From: Olsenella sp. oral taxon 807 | GTDB taxonomy: Bacteria > Actinomycetota > Coriobacteriia > Coriobacteriales > Atopobiaceae | Direction of reading: 5' to 3' | DNA: 64,000 bases | Assembly: GCF_001189515.2 (NCBI RefSeq) | Contig: NZ_CP012069.2 | Span: 930,001-994,000 of the forward strand | Shown: one piece after another, positions 1 to 8,696 of the stretch | Layout: each line of letters begins with the position of its first letter | Numbering within the stretch: the stretch's first letter is position 1 | The notes under the pieces: model-generated | Database searches by the model: none | Seen by the model: only the letters and a program-made list of their open reading frames with translations | Told to the model about the DNA's origin: nothing | Program-made: the position numbers and the translations under genes

Positions 1-382
1 CTTGGATGGGTTTCCACGAAACACCCAACAGGCTGTGGTTCTGGATTCCGAGCTGGAATCTATGGGAATTAAGCTCGACGTCGCCCTGCTCGTTGACGTT
101 AAGCCGGAGGTCATCATCAATCGTCTGAGCCTGCGTCGCACCTGTCGCGACTGTGGCTACACCGCAGCGATTGGCGTCGATAGCTGTCCGCGCTGCAGTG
201 GTGAGATGTATCAGCGTGATGATGACAGGCCAGAGACCATCGCAAGGAGGCTCGACACCTACCAGAACCAGACTGCTCCACTCATCGAGTACTACTGCGG
301 TCGCAAAATCCTTAAGGAGGTAGACGGAGACAGGCCAGTCGACGAGGTGTACGCCGACGTGAGGTCTCTGCTTGGCCTATGA
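1..382 (+). CDS. adk: Adenylate kinase, C-terminal part (cut by window edge)
   Basis: This is the 3' part of adenylate kinase, which interconverts ATP + AMP and 2 ADP in the cytoplasm. The reading frame is open from base 2 and the true start lies outside the window; the first codon (TTG) is an internal Leu. Visible motifs are the AMP-binding DGFPR segment at the very start, a four-cysteine zinc LID (CRDC ... CPRC) typical of zinc-type bacterial enzymes, and the RxDD-RPETI region after it. The stop overlaps the map start by 4 bases (ATGA), so the two are translationally coupled in the ribosomal-protein operon. Confidence 0.95.
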   Translation, partial: LDGFPRNTQQAVVLDSELESMGIKLDVALLVDVKPEVIINRLSLRRTCRDCGYTAAIGVDSCPRCSGEMYQRDDDRPETIARRLDTYQNQTAPLIEYYCGRKILKEVDGDRPVDEVYADVRSLLGL

Positions 383-1167
383 TTCACATTAAGTCAGCAG
401 CTGAGATCGAGGAGATGAAGCATGCGGGTTCGCTCGCCAAGCAGGCTCTGCGTTTGGCGGGGACGATGGTGCGTCCTGGCGTCTCGACGCAGGAGATTGA
501 CTCCTCGGTCGAGAGCTTCATTCGCTTGCATGGCGCCATTCCCACCTTCAAGGGATACGGTGGTTTTCCCGGTAGCATTTGTGCCTCAGTGAATGAGCAG
601 ATCGTGCATGGCATTCCCTCTCCGGAAGTCTTCCTGAACGAGGGGGATATTATCTCCATCGACACTGGAGCGACGTTTGGCGGCTGGGTGGGTGACAATG
701 CTTGGACCTTCTACGTGGGAACTCCCTCCGATGAGGTGAGGGGCCTGTGCGAGGTCACGCGCGACTGCCTGAGGTGTGGCATCGAGCAGGCTGTCCCCGG
801 GAATCACCTGGGTGACATCGGCCATGCGGTCCAGCAGCTTGCCGAAGGGAGCGGCTATGGCGTCGTGCGCGAGTACGTGGGTCATGGCGTGGGCCACACG
901 ATGCATGAGGATCCCAATGTCCCTAACTATGGTAAGAAGGGACGAGGCGTCAAGCTGCAAGTCGGCATGGTCATTGCCATTGAGCCCATGATCACCCTTG
1001 GAGTACGCGAGAACCATACGCTCGGCAACGGTTGGACGGTCGTCACCGATGACGGAAAGGTGGCTGCGCACTACGAGAACACAGTCGCCATAACCAAGGA
1101 TGGGCCTGTGATACTCACGCAGGATGACAACGGACCTTGGTGTTCCATGCAGGGCGGCGAGCAGTAG
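379..1167 (+). CDS. map: Methionine aminopeptidase, type I
   Basis: Removes the initiator Met from nascent proteins. At 262 residues it is a normal-length type I enzyme without an N-terminal zinc extension. The metal ligands are visible in order: two Asp in the DTGA...VGDNAW segment, His in GHGVGHTMHEDP, Glu in IEPM and Glu in HYENT near the C-terminus. It follows adk with an ATGA overlap and precedes infA, the common adk-map-infA order. A 170-base gap with a small hairpin separates it from infA. Confidence 0.96.
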   Translation: MIHIKSAAEIEEMKHAGSLAKQALRLAGTMVRPGVSTQEIDSSVESFIRLHGAIPTFKGYGGFPGSICASVNEQIVHGIPSPEVFLNEGDIISIDTGATFGGWVGDNAWTFYVGTPSDEVRGLCEVTRDCLRCGIEQAVPGNHLGDIGHAVQQLAEGSGYGVVREYVGHGVGHTMHEDPNVPNYGKKGRGVKLQVGMVIAIEPMITLGVRENHTLGNGWTVVTDDGKVAAHYENTVAITKDGPVILTQDDNGPWCSMQGGEQ

Positions 1168-1244
1168 ACCGGCTAGGCTAAGGGACGGGAGGCGGCGAAG
1201 GTTCTGCCGAATTCTCAAGCGGACCGCAGGAGGTACCCTCTCTG

Positions 1245-1265
1245 CAGGGAATATGAAGTTCCCTG
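1245..1265 (+). terminator. Small hairpin between map and infA
   Basis: A perfect 7-bp inverted repeat (CAGGGAA / TTCCCTG) with a 7-base loop lies between map and infA. The nearest T-run (1282-1290) starts about 17 bases after the stem, so it is at best a weak terminator. It could be a processing or attenuation structure within the operon. Confidence 0.35.
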
Positions 1266-1336
1266 TGGAGTGGATGCCTTGTTCTTTTTTATGTATGATA
1301 TATGGTTGCTGCTGTTAGCAAGAGAAAGTAGGTAAG

Positions 1337-1555
1337 GTGGCTAAGACGGATGGAATCGAGCTTGAGGGTAAGGTCATGGAACCTCTCCCCAACGCGATGT
1401 TCAACGTGGAGCTCGAAAACGGCAAGACAATCCTCTGTACCATCTCGGGTAAGATTCGCATGAACTACATACGGATCTTGCCGGGGGACAGGGTCGTCGT
1501 AGAGATCTCCCCCTATGACCTTACGAGGGGTCGTATCACCTACCGCTACAAGTAA
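1337..1555 (+). CDS. infA: Translation initiation factor IF-1
   Basis: IF-1 is a 72-residue OB-fold protein that binds the 30S A-site during initiation, and the length here is exactly typical. The start is GTG at 1337, preceded by a purine-rich stretch (AGAGAAAGTAGG). Family-typical segments are [13 protein letters not shown] near the N-terminus, [16 protein letters not shown] in the middle and the basic end [11 protein letters not shown]. It sits between map and rpmJ as in most Gram-positive and actinobacterial genomes. Confidence 0.97.
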   Translation: MAKTDGIELEGKVMEPLPNAMFNVELENGKTILCTISGKIRMNYIRILPGDRVVVEISPYDLTRGRITYRYK

Positions 1556-1730
1556 GAGGCAGGTTTGGCATGGCCAGAGGGAATGCGCACGAGGGCCTCG
1601 CGCGTCGTGGCCATGCATGTGCGAGGGATGTTCACGTCTGCGGCTGGACGTCAAGATAAGGCAGGTCAGCTCCACCTGGCACTGTCGGTGTGGTATCGGT
1701 TTGTGTAAGAACTACCGGAAGGAAAGCGCA

Positions 1731-1844
1731 ATGAAGGTACGTCCTTCGGTTAAGAAGATGTGCGATAAGTGCAAAATCATCCGCCGCCATGGCAAGGTTT
1801 ACGTGATCTGTGAGAACCCTCGCCACAAGCAGCGTCAGGGCTAA
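1731..1844 (+). CDS. rpmJ: 50S ribosomal protein L36 (zinc-binding form)
   Basis: A 37-residue basic protein, the standard L36 length. It has the C+ zinc pattern: Cys11, Cys14, Cys27 and His32. The ATG at 1731 is preceded by GGAAGGAAAG. The frame is open further upstream, but that extension has no L36 similarity. It lies 15 bases before rpsM. A zinc-binding L36 beside an S4 that lacks the zinc cysteines means only some of the duplicated zinc-ribosomal set is represented here. Confidence 0.96.
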   Translation: MKVRPSVKKMCDKCKIIRRHGKVYVICENPRHKQRQG

Positions 1845-1859
1845 GAGAGGAGCTCGAAG

Positions 1860-2231
1860 TTGGCACGTATCAATGGTGTCGACCTCCCGCGCGACAAGCG
1901 TACCGAGGTCGGTCTTACCTATCTGTATGGCATCGGCGCGTCGAGCGCCAAGAGGATCTGCGCCGACTGTGGCGTGAACCCCGACACCCGCGTTAAGGAC
2001 CTGACCGAAGATGAGGTCACAAGGATCCGTGACTACATCGACGCGAACTTCACCACTGAGGGTGATCTACGTCGCGAGGTTCGTCAGAATACCGCCCGTC
2101 TGATGGAGATTGGCTGTTACCGTGGCCTTCGTCATCGCAAGGGCCTCCCTGTCCATGGACAGCGCACGCACACTAACGCTCGCACCCGCAAGGGCAAGAA
2201 ACGTCAGATCGGCGCGAGGAAGAGGGGCTAG
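1860..2231 (+). CDS. rpsM: 30S ribosomal protein S13
   Basis: S13 is a component of the 30S head contacting P-site tRNA and the B1 bridges. The 123-residue product has the YGIG helix-hairpin segment, the [19 protein letters not shown] core and the very basic C-terminal tail [17 protein letters not shown]. The start is TTG at 1860, placed by AGAGAGGAG a few bases upstream and by the ARI start typical of S13. It is followed 9 bases later by rpsK. Confidence 0.97.
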   Translation: MARINGVDLPRDKRTEVGLTYLYGIGASSAKRICADCGVNPDTRVKDLTEDEVTRIRDYIDANFTTEGDLRREVRQNTARLMEIGCYRGLRHRKGLPVHGQRTHTNARTRKGKKRQIGARKRG

Positions 2232-2240
2232 GGAACAAGT

Positions 2241-2642
2241 ATGCCACAAAAGAAGAATCAGCACACGACGCGTGTCCGTCGCGCGGAGCGCAAGAACATC
2301 GCTGTGGGTCAGGCCCATATCAAGAGTACGTTCAACAACACGATCATCTCCATCACCGATCCGGCGGGTAACGTCATTGCCTGGCAGTCGGGTGGTACCG
2401 TCGGCTTCAAGGGCTCTCGCAAGTCCACACCCTTTGCGGCCCAGGTCGCGGCTGAGGCTTGTGCAAAAGCTGCCATGGAGCATGGACTTCGCAGGGTGGC
2501 CGTATTCGTGAAGGGTCCCGGTTCCGGACGCGAGACCGCCATTCGCTCCTTGCAGGCCGCCGGTCTCGAGGTTTCGGGCATCCAGGACAAGACTCCCATT
2601 CCGCACAACGGTTGCCGTCCGTGCAAGCGTCGTCGCGTGTAG
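2241..2642 (+). CDS. rpsK: 30S ribosomal protein S11
   Basis: S11 forms the platform of the 30S subunit. The 133-residue product carries family-typical segments [30 protein letters not shown] and the C-terminal [16 protein letters not shown]. The ATG at 2241 follows rpsM by 9 bases and rpsD begins 18 bases after its stop, in the conserved S13-S11-S4-alpha order. Two long antisense open frames over this gene are shadows. Confidence 0.97.
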   Translation: MPQKKNQHTTRVRRAERKNIAVGQAHIKSTFNNTIISITDPAGNVIAWQSGGTVGFKGSRKSTPFAAQVAAEACAKAAMEHGLRRVAVFVKGPGSGRETAIRSLQAAGLEVSGIQDKTPIPHNGCRPCKRRRV

Positions 2643-2660
2643 TAAGGAAGGACAGTAGCA

Positions 2661-3254
2661 ATGGCAATCGATAGGACCCCTGTCCTCAAGAGGTGTCGCC
2701 AGCTCGGCATCGACCCCGTTGTCATGGGCATCAACAAGGAATCTCATCGCCAGCCTAAGCGCCGTCGGCGCCAGGAGAGCGAGTATGGCATGCAGCTGCG
2801 CGAGAAGCAAAAGGCCAAGTTCATCTACGGCGTTCTCGAGAGGCAGTTTCGTGGCTATTACGACAAGGCCATGAAGACCAAGGGTATCACCGGTGACAAC
2901 CTGATGAGCTTGCTTGAGTGCCGTCTGGATAACGTCGTGTACCGCCTTGGCTTCGCCCGCACCCGCAAGGAGGCTCGTCAGACTGTTCGCCATGGTCACA
3001 TCATGGTGAACGGCCGTCGCGTGGACATCCCCTCCTACCAGGTAAAGGCTGGTGACGTCGTAGCCGTGGCCTCCAAGGCCAAGGACCTGCTCCCCATCAA
3101 GGAGGCCATCGTCGCCTCCAACGGCAAGGCCGCACCTGCTTGGCTCGAGGTCGACATCGAGAAGCTCCAGGGAAGCGTTCTGCAGACCCCGGTTCGCAAC
3201 CAGATCGACCTTGAGATCGACGCTCAGCTGATCGTCGAGCTCTACTCCAAGTAA
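2661..3254 (+). CDS. rpsD: 30S ribosomal protein S4
   Basis: S4 is a primary 16S rRNA binder and, in many bacteria, autoregulator of this operon. The product has 197 residues. The N-terminus (MAIDRTPVLKRCRQLG) lacks the four-cysteine zinc knuckle, so this is the C-minus form. The S4 RNA-binding domain is visible at about residues 88-150 (CRLDNVVYRLG ... RQTVRHGHIMVNG). A GGAAGG Shine-Dalgarno site precedes ATG 2661. Confidence 0.97.
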   Translation: MAIDRTPVLKRCRQLGIDPVVMGINKESHRQPKRRRRQESEYGMQLREKQKAKFIYGVLERQFRGYYDKAMKTKGITGDNLMSLLECRLDNVVYRLGFARTRKEARQTVRHGHIMVNGRRVDIPSYQVKAGDVVAVASKAKDLLPIKEAIVASNGKAAPAWLEVDIEKLQGSVLQTPVRNQIDLEIDAQLIVELYSK

Positions 3255-3273
3255 GCGACGACTGCAGGAGGAC

Positions 3274-4221
3274 ATGTCCATGTCAGAATTCATTCGACCG
3301 CAAGTTTCCGTCGAGGAGATCAGCGACAACATCGCCCGCATCACGGCTGAGCCGCTTGAGCGCGGCTACGGCGACACGCTTGGCAACTCCCTGCGTCGCG
3401 TACTGCTCTCCTCCTTGGAGGGTGCGGCGGTCGAGGCTATCAAGATAGACGGCGTGCAAAAGGAGTTCGACACAATCGAGGGCGTCTACGAGGACGTCAC
3501 AGACATCGTTCTCAACGTCAAGGGACTCGTCTTCAAGAGTGTGGGGACCGGTGCCGACGCGACCGCCACTATCAACGTCGACGGTCCCTGCACCGTGACG
3601 GGCGCAGACTTTAAGGTGCCGTCCCAGTTTGAGCTCGTGAACGGGGACCATGTCGTGTGCACCCTCGGTGAGGGGGCCCACCTCTCCATGCAGATGCACA
3701 TAGGCGTTGGTCGTGGTTATGTGTCTGGGGCCGAGAACGAGGGTAAGAACGATCCCATCGGTTATGTGTGCGTCGACTCGCTGTATTCTCCGGTGCGTCG
3801 TTGTGCCAAACTCGTCGAATCCTGTCGTGTCGGCCAGCGTACCGACTACGATCGTCTCATCCTTGAAGTCGAGACCAACGGATCTGCCTCTCCGCGAGAG
3901 GCGGTGGTCGAGGCGGCCAACATCATCAACCAACACATGAGCGCGTTCATGAGCCTGACCGCCGAGGAGGAGCAGGAGGAGGACGCATCCATCTTTGCGG
4001 ACAACGTCGAGGAGGACAGCACCGAGCTCGACAAGCAGATCGAGGACCTCGCCCTGTCCGTCCGCTCGTACAACTGCCTCAAGCGCGCCAATATCCATTC
4101 GGTGCGCCAGCTCGTCGAGTTCTCCGAGAACGACCTGCTCAACATCCGCAACTTTGGCGTCAAGTCCATCGAGGAAGTCAAGGACAAGCTCGAGGAGATG
4201 GGCCTTGGCCTCAAGGCCTAG
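3274..4221 (+). CDS. rpoA: RNA polymerase alpha subunit
   Basis: The alpha subunit nucleates RNA polymerase assembly and contacts UP elements and activators. The product has 315 residues. The N-terminal dimerisation domain is recognisable by GYGDTLGNSLRRVLLSSLEG near residues 35-55. An acidic linker (EEEQEED ... EEDS) leads to a C-terminal domain with two helix-hairpin-helix motifs (LKRANIHSVRQL, LLNIRNFGVKSIEEVK). A GGAGG site precedes the start. An alternative in-frame ATG two codons later is possible. Confidence 0.97.
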   Translation: MSMSEFIRPQVSVEEISDNIARITAEPLERGYGDTLGNSLRRVLLSSLEGAAVEAIKIDGVQKEFDTIEGVYEDVTDIVLNVKGLVFKSVGTGADATATINVDGPCTVTGADFKVPSQFELVNGDHVVCTLGEGAHLSMQMHIGVGRGYVSGAENEGKNDPIGYVCVDSLYSPVRRCAKLVESCRVGQRTDYDRLILEVETNGSASPREAVVEAANIINQHMSAFMSLTAEEEQEEDASIFADNVEEDSTELDKQIEDLALSVRSYNCLKRANIHSVRQLVEFSENDLLNIRNFGVKSIEEVKDKLEEMGLGLKA

Positions 4222-4257
4222 GGCACGTCTTCCGTTTCATTGAGGAGTAGCTAGACC

Positions 4258-4737
4258 ATGAGACATAATAAGAAGAGGGGTATGAAGCTCGGGACAGATG
4301 CCAGCCATACCCGGGCAATGAAGAGGAGCCTCGTCGCCTCACTTCTCGTCAACGACCGCATCAAGACCCTTGAGTCTCGCGCAAAGGCCATCCGTCCCGA
4401 CGTTGATAGGGTCATCACCTGGGCAAAGAGGGGTGATTTGCATGCTCGGCGCCTTGCCATCGCCAAGGTCGGCGATAAGGAGACTGTTCGCGAGATCTTC
4501 GAGAAGGCAGCGCAGGGGCTTTGGGCAGACCGCAATGGTGGGTACACCCGTATCCTCAAGCTCGGTCGCCGCAAGGGCGATGGTGCCGAGGTCGTTATCA
4601 TCGAGCTTGTGACTGAGGCCGTTGCCACGAGGGAGGAGGCCTCGGGTAAGACCTCCGTCCAGAAGGTCGAGAAGGTCGCAGAGGAGTCCGAGGGCGAGGC
4701 GGATGCTACAGAGGCGTCCGAGGAGGAGTCTGAGTAG
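4258..4737 (+). CDS. rplQ: 50S ribosomal protein L17
   Basis: L17 lines the polypeptide exit region of the 50S subunit. The conserved core (about residues 1-120) starts MRHNKKRGMKLG and includes TLESRAKAIRPDVDRVITWAKRGD and GYTRILKLGRRKGDGA. A low-complexity acidic tail (about residues 125-159, rich in Glu/Ala/Ser) extends beyond the minimal bacterial L17, as in several actinobacteria. It is the last ribosomal-protein gene here and is followed by a GC-rich hairpin. Confidence 0.96.
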   Translation: MRHNKKRGMKLGTDASHTRAMKRSLVASLLVNDRIKTLESRAKAIRPDVDRVITWAKRGDLHARRLAIAKVGDKETVREIFEKAAQGLWADRNGGYTRILKLGRRKGDGAEVVIIELVTEAVATREEASGKTSVQKVEKVAEESEGEADATEASEEESE

Positions 4738-4765
4738 TTCGCCTACATGAGTTGTAAGACGTATG

Positions 4766-4796
4766 GGGGAGGTTCGCTCAGGGAGCGGGCCTCCCC
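4766..4796 (+). terminator. GC-rich hairpin after the rplQ operon
   Basis: GGGGAGG and CCTCCCC arms enclose a loop that itself can pair (CGCTC ... GAGCG). The tail TTGGCTTACTTTTG is only moderately T-rich, so read-through into the ECF genes is plausible. Its position just after rplQ and before the next Shine-Dalgarno site supports a terminator or attenuator. Confidence 0.55.
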
Positions 4797-4828
4797 TTGG
4801 CTTACTTTTGCTGAAAGGAGCGGGGGGC

Positions 4829-6463
4829 GTGCTGTCGCTTGATCACGTGAGCTACGCGTATCCGGGCTTAGCATATGCGGTCGAGGACCTGTCCCTCTGC
4901 GTTTCGCAAGGCGGATGGGTCGTGGTGGTGGGTCCAAGTGGTTCGGGCAAGTCTACGCTTGCGGCACTTGCCAGCGGCTCGTTGTCGCCCGTGTCAGGAC
5001 AGGTCACCGCTGACGACAGAGACGTGCGTGACTCCTGCGAGGTCGCGCTGGTACGGCAGGACCCATCGTCACAGTTCGTGAGCTCCCTTGTCGAGGACGA
5101 TGTGGCGTTCGGTCCGCGTAATCTTGGGCTGGACGCCGATGCGATCAGGACGCGAGTGCGCGAGGCGCTCGAGCTTGCTGGAATCTTGAGTCTTTCTCAC
5201 AAGGATGTCAACGAGCTCTCGGGAGGCCAGAGGCAGCTTGTTGTCTTGGCGGGAGCGCTGGCGCTGCGTCCGCGCTACCTCGTCTTGGACGAGGTGTGCT
5301 CACAGCTCGACTCAGCCGCCCGAGAGGCGCTGCGTGGGGTCATCGGCGTGCTACGAAGGCGTGGGGTCGGCATCCTTGAGGTCACCCATCTTGTCGAGGA
5401 GCTCATTGGCGCAGAGGAGGTCATTGTCCTCTCTGCGGGGCGAGCTGTCTGGGAGGGTACCCCTCAAGGGCTTTTTGTCAACTCGGGCGCCTGTCGGCTT
5501 GCGGGTCTCGTGGGTCCTGACGCCCGACTCTGCGCCTCCCTTGCAGCTGCTGGTGTCGACTTGAGCGTTGCGCTCATTGATCTTGAGGCGGCGTGCGCAA
5601 CCCTGCGCGATAAGGACAAGGTTGCCATATGGGATGCGCTGAAAGGGTCCCTTGATTGTAAGAGGACCGGTCTCGGGGCCGTTAGTCCCACCGAGCGTAT
5701 GCAGGGGGGACTCGAGCTGGACTCGGTCTTTCTCTATCGCGAGGATGCGAGTGTCTACGGCGTTGGTGCCGCCTGCGTGCTTGCGGACATCTCGCTGGCT
5801 GTGGCCTTTGGCCACGTTCTGCTGCTTGCTGGTCCCTCGGGCTCTGGTAAGACGACGTCCGCGCTCGTGATGGCAGGACTCATCGAGGCTGACTCTGGCA
5901 CCTCGATGCTGGCTGGCAGGCCCGTGCGCCCCTCGGATGTCGGCCTCGCCTTTCAGCGTCCGGAGGAGCAGCTCTTTGCCAATACCGTCCTCGACGATGT
6001 CGCCTTCGGGGCGCTCGCGCGCGGGGCGGGTGCGAAAGCGGCACGATCCCAGGCCCAAGAGGCACTAGAGCGTCTGGGTATCGAGAGAACGCTGTGGGAC
6101 CGCTCGCCCCTTGCTCTTTCGGGTGGAGAGGCGCGGAGAGTCGCGCTTGCGGGAATCGTTGCCATGAGGCCCTCTGCCTACGTTCTCGATGAGCCGACGG
6201 CTGGCCTTGACGGTAGGGCTGCACGGCGGGTCATCGCGTTGACCCGTGAGCTTGCGACGGATGGGGCGGCCGTGGTCGTGATCTCGCACGAGGTGGGGGA
6301 GTGGCTTGGCGTCGCAGACGATGGCTGCCTCCTTCGCGAGGGTCGGGTCATCTGGTCGGGCAGTCGCGCAGAACTTTTGGCGTCTCCCGGTACCTTTCGT
6401 AGGGCGGGGCTTAAGGTTCCTCTGGCGGTCCGCGTGGGGGAGGCGCTCGGTGAGCGGCACTAG
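4829..6463 (+). CDS. ECF transporter ATPase, two ABC domains fused
   Basis: Energy-coupling-factor ATPase made of two fused ABC domains (EcfA/EcfA'), powering uptake of vitamins or metals with EcfT and S components encoded elsewhere. The GTG at 4829 is chosen because AAAGGAG lies 8 bases upstream and the domain begins at once (LSLDHVSYAYPG); an earlier in-frame ATG at 4763 overlaps the terminator hairpin. Domain 1 has Walker A GPSGSGKST at about residue 35, signature LSGGQRQ and Walker B YLVLDEV. Domain 2 has GPSGSGKTT at about residue 335, LSGGEARR and YVLDEPTAGLD. The product has 544 residues. It overlaps the EcfT start by 14 bases. Confidence 0.92.
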   Translation: MLSLDHVSYAYPGLAYAVEDLSLCVSQGGWVVVVGPSGSGKSTLAALASGSLSPVSGQVTADDRDVRDSCEVALVRQDPSSQFVSSLVEDDVAFGPRNLGLDADAIRTRVREALELAGILSLSHKDVNELSGGQRQLVVLAGALALRPRYLVLDEVCSQLDSAAREALRGVIGVLRRRGVGILEVTHLVEELIGAEEVIVLSAGRAVWEGTPQGLFVNSGACRLAGLVGPDARLCASLAAAGVDLSVALIDLEAACATLRDKDKVAIWDALKGSLDCKRTGLGAVSPTERMQGGLELDSVFLYREDASVYGVGAACVLADISLAVAFGHVLLLAGPSGSGKTTSALVMAGLIEADSGTSMLAGRPVRPSDVGLAFQRPEEQLFANTVLDDVAFGALARGAGAKAARSQAQEALERLGIERTLWDRSPLALSGGEARRVALAGIVAMRPSAYVLDEPTAGLDGRAARRVIALTRELATDGAAVVVISHEVGEWLGVADDGCLLREGRVIWSGSRAELLASPGTFRRAGLKVPLAVRVGEALGERH

Positions 6464-7241
6464 GGGTCTCCCCTTAGGGGCCTACCTCGCCAGGCACAGT
6501 TGGCTGCATGGGATGGATGCCCGCGTCAAGCTGGCTGCCCTCGTGCTGCTGTCGATGGCCGTGTTTGCGGCCTCAGATCCGCTTGGGCTCCTGCCGCTTG
6601 GGGTCGTGGTCCTTGCCTGTGTCGTGAGCTGTCATGTGCCTATGGGCTCCATCGTCCGTGCGCTCAGGCCAACGTTGCTCATGCTCGTCTTCGTGCTGCT
6701 CGCAAATGGCCTGGTGGTGGACGGGAGCTGCGAGGTTCAGATCGTGGGTCCCGTGGGCGTCAATGTCACGGGTCTCATGCGCGGCGCGAGGGCGGTCGTG
6801 CGCATCGTGCTGCTCGTCTCCCTCGTCTCCCTCGTCTGCGCGACGACGACGGTACCGCAGCTCTCACGCGCACTCCTCTCGGCCCTGCGTCCGCTTGTGC
6901 AGCTGGATGTGCCCGTCGGCGGCATTGCCATGGTCGTGTCGGTGACGCTTCGCTTCATTCCCGAGATCATGGGGCAGTTTGGGAGAATCACGCTCGCGCA
7001 ACGGGCAAGAGGGGCCCGCTTTGACCGGGGGGGTCCCCTCAGGCGTCTCGGTGCCTATGCGGCAGTGATGATTCCGCTGGTCGTCTCCCTTCTTAAAAGG
7101 GGGGACGAGCTTGGGAGGGCGATGTGTGACCGTGGCTTTACCGGCGAGATGAGCTTGGTCGAGAGATCTAGGCTCTCTGCCCGTGACCGTGTGGCACTTG
7201 TGGTTTCCTTGGGCCTGCTGGCATTTTCCGTCTGGCTCTAA
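6450..7241 (+). CDS. ecfT: ECF transporter transmembrane component EcfT
   Basis: EcfT couples the ATPase to substrate-binding S components. Start GTG 6450 lies inside the end of the ATPase gene behind a GGGGGAGG site; longer in-frame starts would overlap the ATPase gene much more. The product has about 263 residues with hydrophobic segments near residues 25-45, 50-70, 110-130 and the extreme C-terminus. The EcfT coupling motifs are visible: AQRARGARF about two-thirds along and AMCDRGFTG near the end. No S-component gene is adjacent, as expected for a general (group II) ECF module. Confidence 0.9.
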   Translation: MSGTRGLPLGAYLARHSWLHGMDARVKLAALVLLSMAVFAASDPLGLLPLGVVVLACVVSCHVPMGSIVRALRPTLLMLVFVLLANGLVVDGSCEVQIVGPVGVNVTGLMRGARAVVRIVLLVSLVSLVCATTTVPQLSRALLSALRPLVQLDVPVGGIAMVVSVTLRFIPEIMGQFGRITLAQRARGARFDRGGPLRRLGAYAAVMIPLVVSLLKRGDELGRAMCDRGFTGEMSLVERSRLSARDRVALVVSLGLLAFSVWL

Positions 7242-7283
7242 TTACACCCGACTGTGTAGATCTTACACCTGACTGTGCAGATC
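7242..7283. repeat. Two tandem 21-bp near-identical repeats
   Basis: Directly after the ecfT stop, a 21-base unit (TTACACCYGACTGTGYAGATC) occurs twice head-to-tail, differing only at two C/T positions. It is not obviously a terminator. It could be a regulator-binding pair for the downstream genes or a slipped duplication. Confidence 0.7.
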
Positions 7284-7393
7284 TGACTTTTTTGGTAGGT
7301 GGTCGGTAAAGACCTCTCGTTTGGTGACGCGTCACGCATGGTGCTGCAGTACACTTGTCCTGTCGTGGGTACAGGCGGGAGGGGGGCGAACCT

Positions 7394-7573
7394 ATGGGTA
7401 GGCCAGTGCTTCGGGTTGCGAGGCCCGATGACGCTCAGGCCCTTGTGGGCATCTATGCGTATTACGTCGAGAAGACAGCCGTCAGCTTTGAGTGGAAGCC
7501 GCCTTCGGAGCTCTCGTCCAAGACGCTCGCAGCTGCTGGTGTGGGCAAAACACTTGAGCTGGGCAGCACCTGA
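7394..7573 (+). pseudogene. Truncated GNAT acetyltransferase fragment
   Basis: Only the first ~35 residues are recognisable: LRVARPDDAQALVGIYAYYV then KTAVSFEWKPPS, which matches the N-terminus of phosphinothricin-acetyltransferase-like GNAT enzymes (usually 160-190 residues). After PPSELSSKTLAA the similarity stops and the frame ends at residue 59. The acetyl-CoA-binding core is missing, so this is a remnant. Its TGA shares one base with the truA ATG, so it may act only as a translationally coupled leader. Confidence 0.7.
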
Positions 7574-8418
7574 TGGGAGGGGGACTGGTGCCAGACGCAG
7601 TGCAGCCTCTTGACGGCACCCTCGTGATCAAGCTCGGCTACCGCGGTGGCGGCTTCTCGGGCATCGCGGAGCAGCCAGGCCAGCGTACGGTAGGTGCAGA
7701 GCTGCGCCATGCCCTGGAGACCTCGCTGCGTCGTCCCGTGCAGATGGAGCTTGCGGGACGCACCGATGCCGGCGTGCACGCCCTCGGGCAATACGTGAGC
7801 GTTCCCGTCACGACTGCGGAGCTGGCCTTGCGAGGCTCTCGCCTGGTCTCCTCGCTCGTCGCCCTTACCCCCGATGATATCTCCGTCTGCGGGATCTTTC
7901 GCGCTGACCCTGGCTTCTCTGCCCGCTTTGACGCGGTGAGGCGACACTATCGCTACCATATCGCCTGCGGGTCTATGAGGCCCGTGATGGCTTGGGAGCA
8001 TGCCTGGTGGCTACGCACCATAGCTGCGCTCGACGTTGCCGCGATGGAGCGGGCGGCGGCCTGCCTTGTGGGCGAGCATGACTTCAGGAGCTTTTGCAAG
8101 GCACGTTCCGCCCAGCTCATCAAGGACGACGGGAGGTCAACCTGTCGCTTCCTTGAACGGGTTGGGGTGGCCCAGGTCACGGGGGCCTTTGAGCCACTCG
8201 TGGCCATTGATGTCTGTGGCAATGCCTTTCTCCATAACATGGTGCGGATCATCGTCGGCAGCCTCGTCGAGGTGGGCTGCGGCAGGCGCGACCCGCAGTG
8301 GCTCATCGATGCGCTCGAGGCCCGCGATCGCAGGGCCGCTGGCCCCACGGCTCCCGCGCGCGGTCTTGTCCTCATGGGGGTGGACTATCCGACAGATGCC
8401 CTCGTTCCCTGGGAGTAG
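7573..8418 (+). CDS. truA: tRNA pseudouridine(38-40) synthase TruA
   Basis: Converts U38-U40 of the tRNA anticodon stem to pseudouridine. The product has 281 residues. The TruA signature GRTDAGVHALGQ is present with the catalytic Asp at about residue 65, along with RHYRYHI and the late AFLHNMVRIIVGSLVEVG segment. The ATG at 7573 overlaps the stop of the preceding acetyltransferase fragment. The first ~14 residues precede the conserved start (LVIKLGYRGGGFSG), so a slightly later start is possible. The ECF-truA order after rplQ is common in Gram-positive bacteria. Confidence 0.94.
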   Translation: MGGGLVPDAVQPLDGTLVIKLGYRGGGFSGIAEQPGQRTVGAELRHALETSLRRPVQMELAGRTDAGVHALGQYVSVPVTTAELALRGSRLVSSLVALTPDDISVCGIFRADPGFSARFDAVRRHYRYHIACGSMRPVMAWEHAWWLRTIAALDVAAMERAAACLVGEHDFRSFCKARSAQLIKDDGRSTCRFLERVGVAQVTGAFEPLVAIDVCGNAFLHNMVRIIVGSLVEVGCGRRDPQWLIDALEARDRRAAGPTAPARGLVLMGVDYPTDALVPWE

Positions 8419-8696
8419 CAGGAGCCTTTGTGGGGGCTGTGCTCCAAGTCCGGCGCATGGGCGATCGACCTGTCGGGCTGCGAGAGACCCAACAAGGGGA
8501 CCGTCCTGTACCGCCAGTGACCCTCGCGCAGTGTGAATCTGCTGAATTCGCCGCGGCGGCACAGGGAGTTCACAGCGTCTCGATAGTGCTGGTTGATAAT
8601 ACAGCGGACAGGGCGCATTGACGGGTGTCCCTGGCCGAGAGACGGATCGCATCGTAAGCGACCGAGTCGGCCCCGTGATATGGAGACTAGAGGGCT
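8419..8696. other. Intergenic region, no gene recognised
   Basis: This 278-base stretch lies between truA and the glycosyltransferase gene. Short open frames exist but none has a convincing start site or known similarity. The downstream glycosyltransferase promoter probably lies here; an AT-rich GATAAT box is present near 8593, but I could not pair it with a well-spaced -35. Confidence 0.4.

Noticed and set aside
2067-3344. 425-codon minus-strand ORF over rpsK-rpsD
   Set aside because: Antisense shadow of conserved ribosomal-protein genes.
4763-4828. Earlier start for the fused ECF ATPase
   Set aside because: It lies in the post-rplQ hairpin, has no Shine-Dalgarno site, and adds residues outside the ABC fold.
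8419-8696. Signal recognition particle RNA or other known RNA
   Set aside because: No SRP tetraloop/core sequence or other family landmark could be matched.
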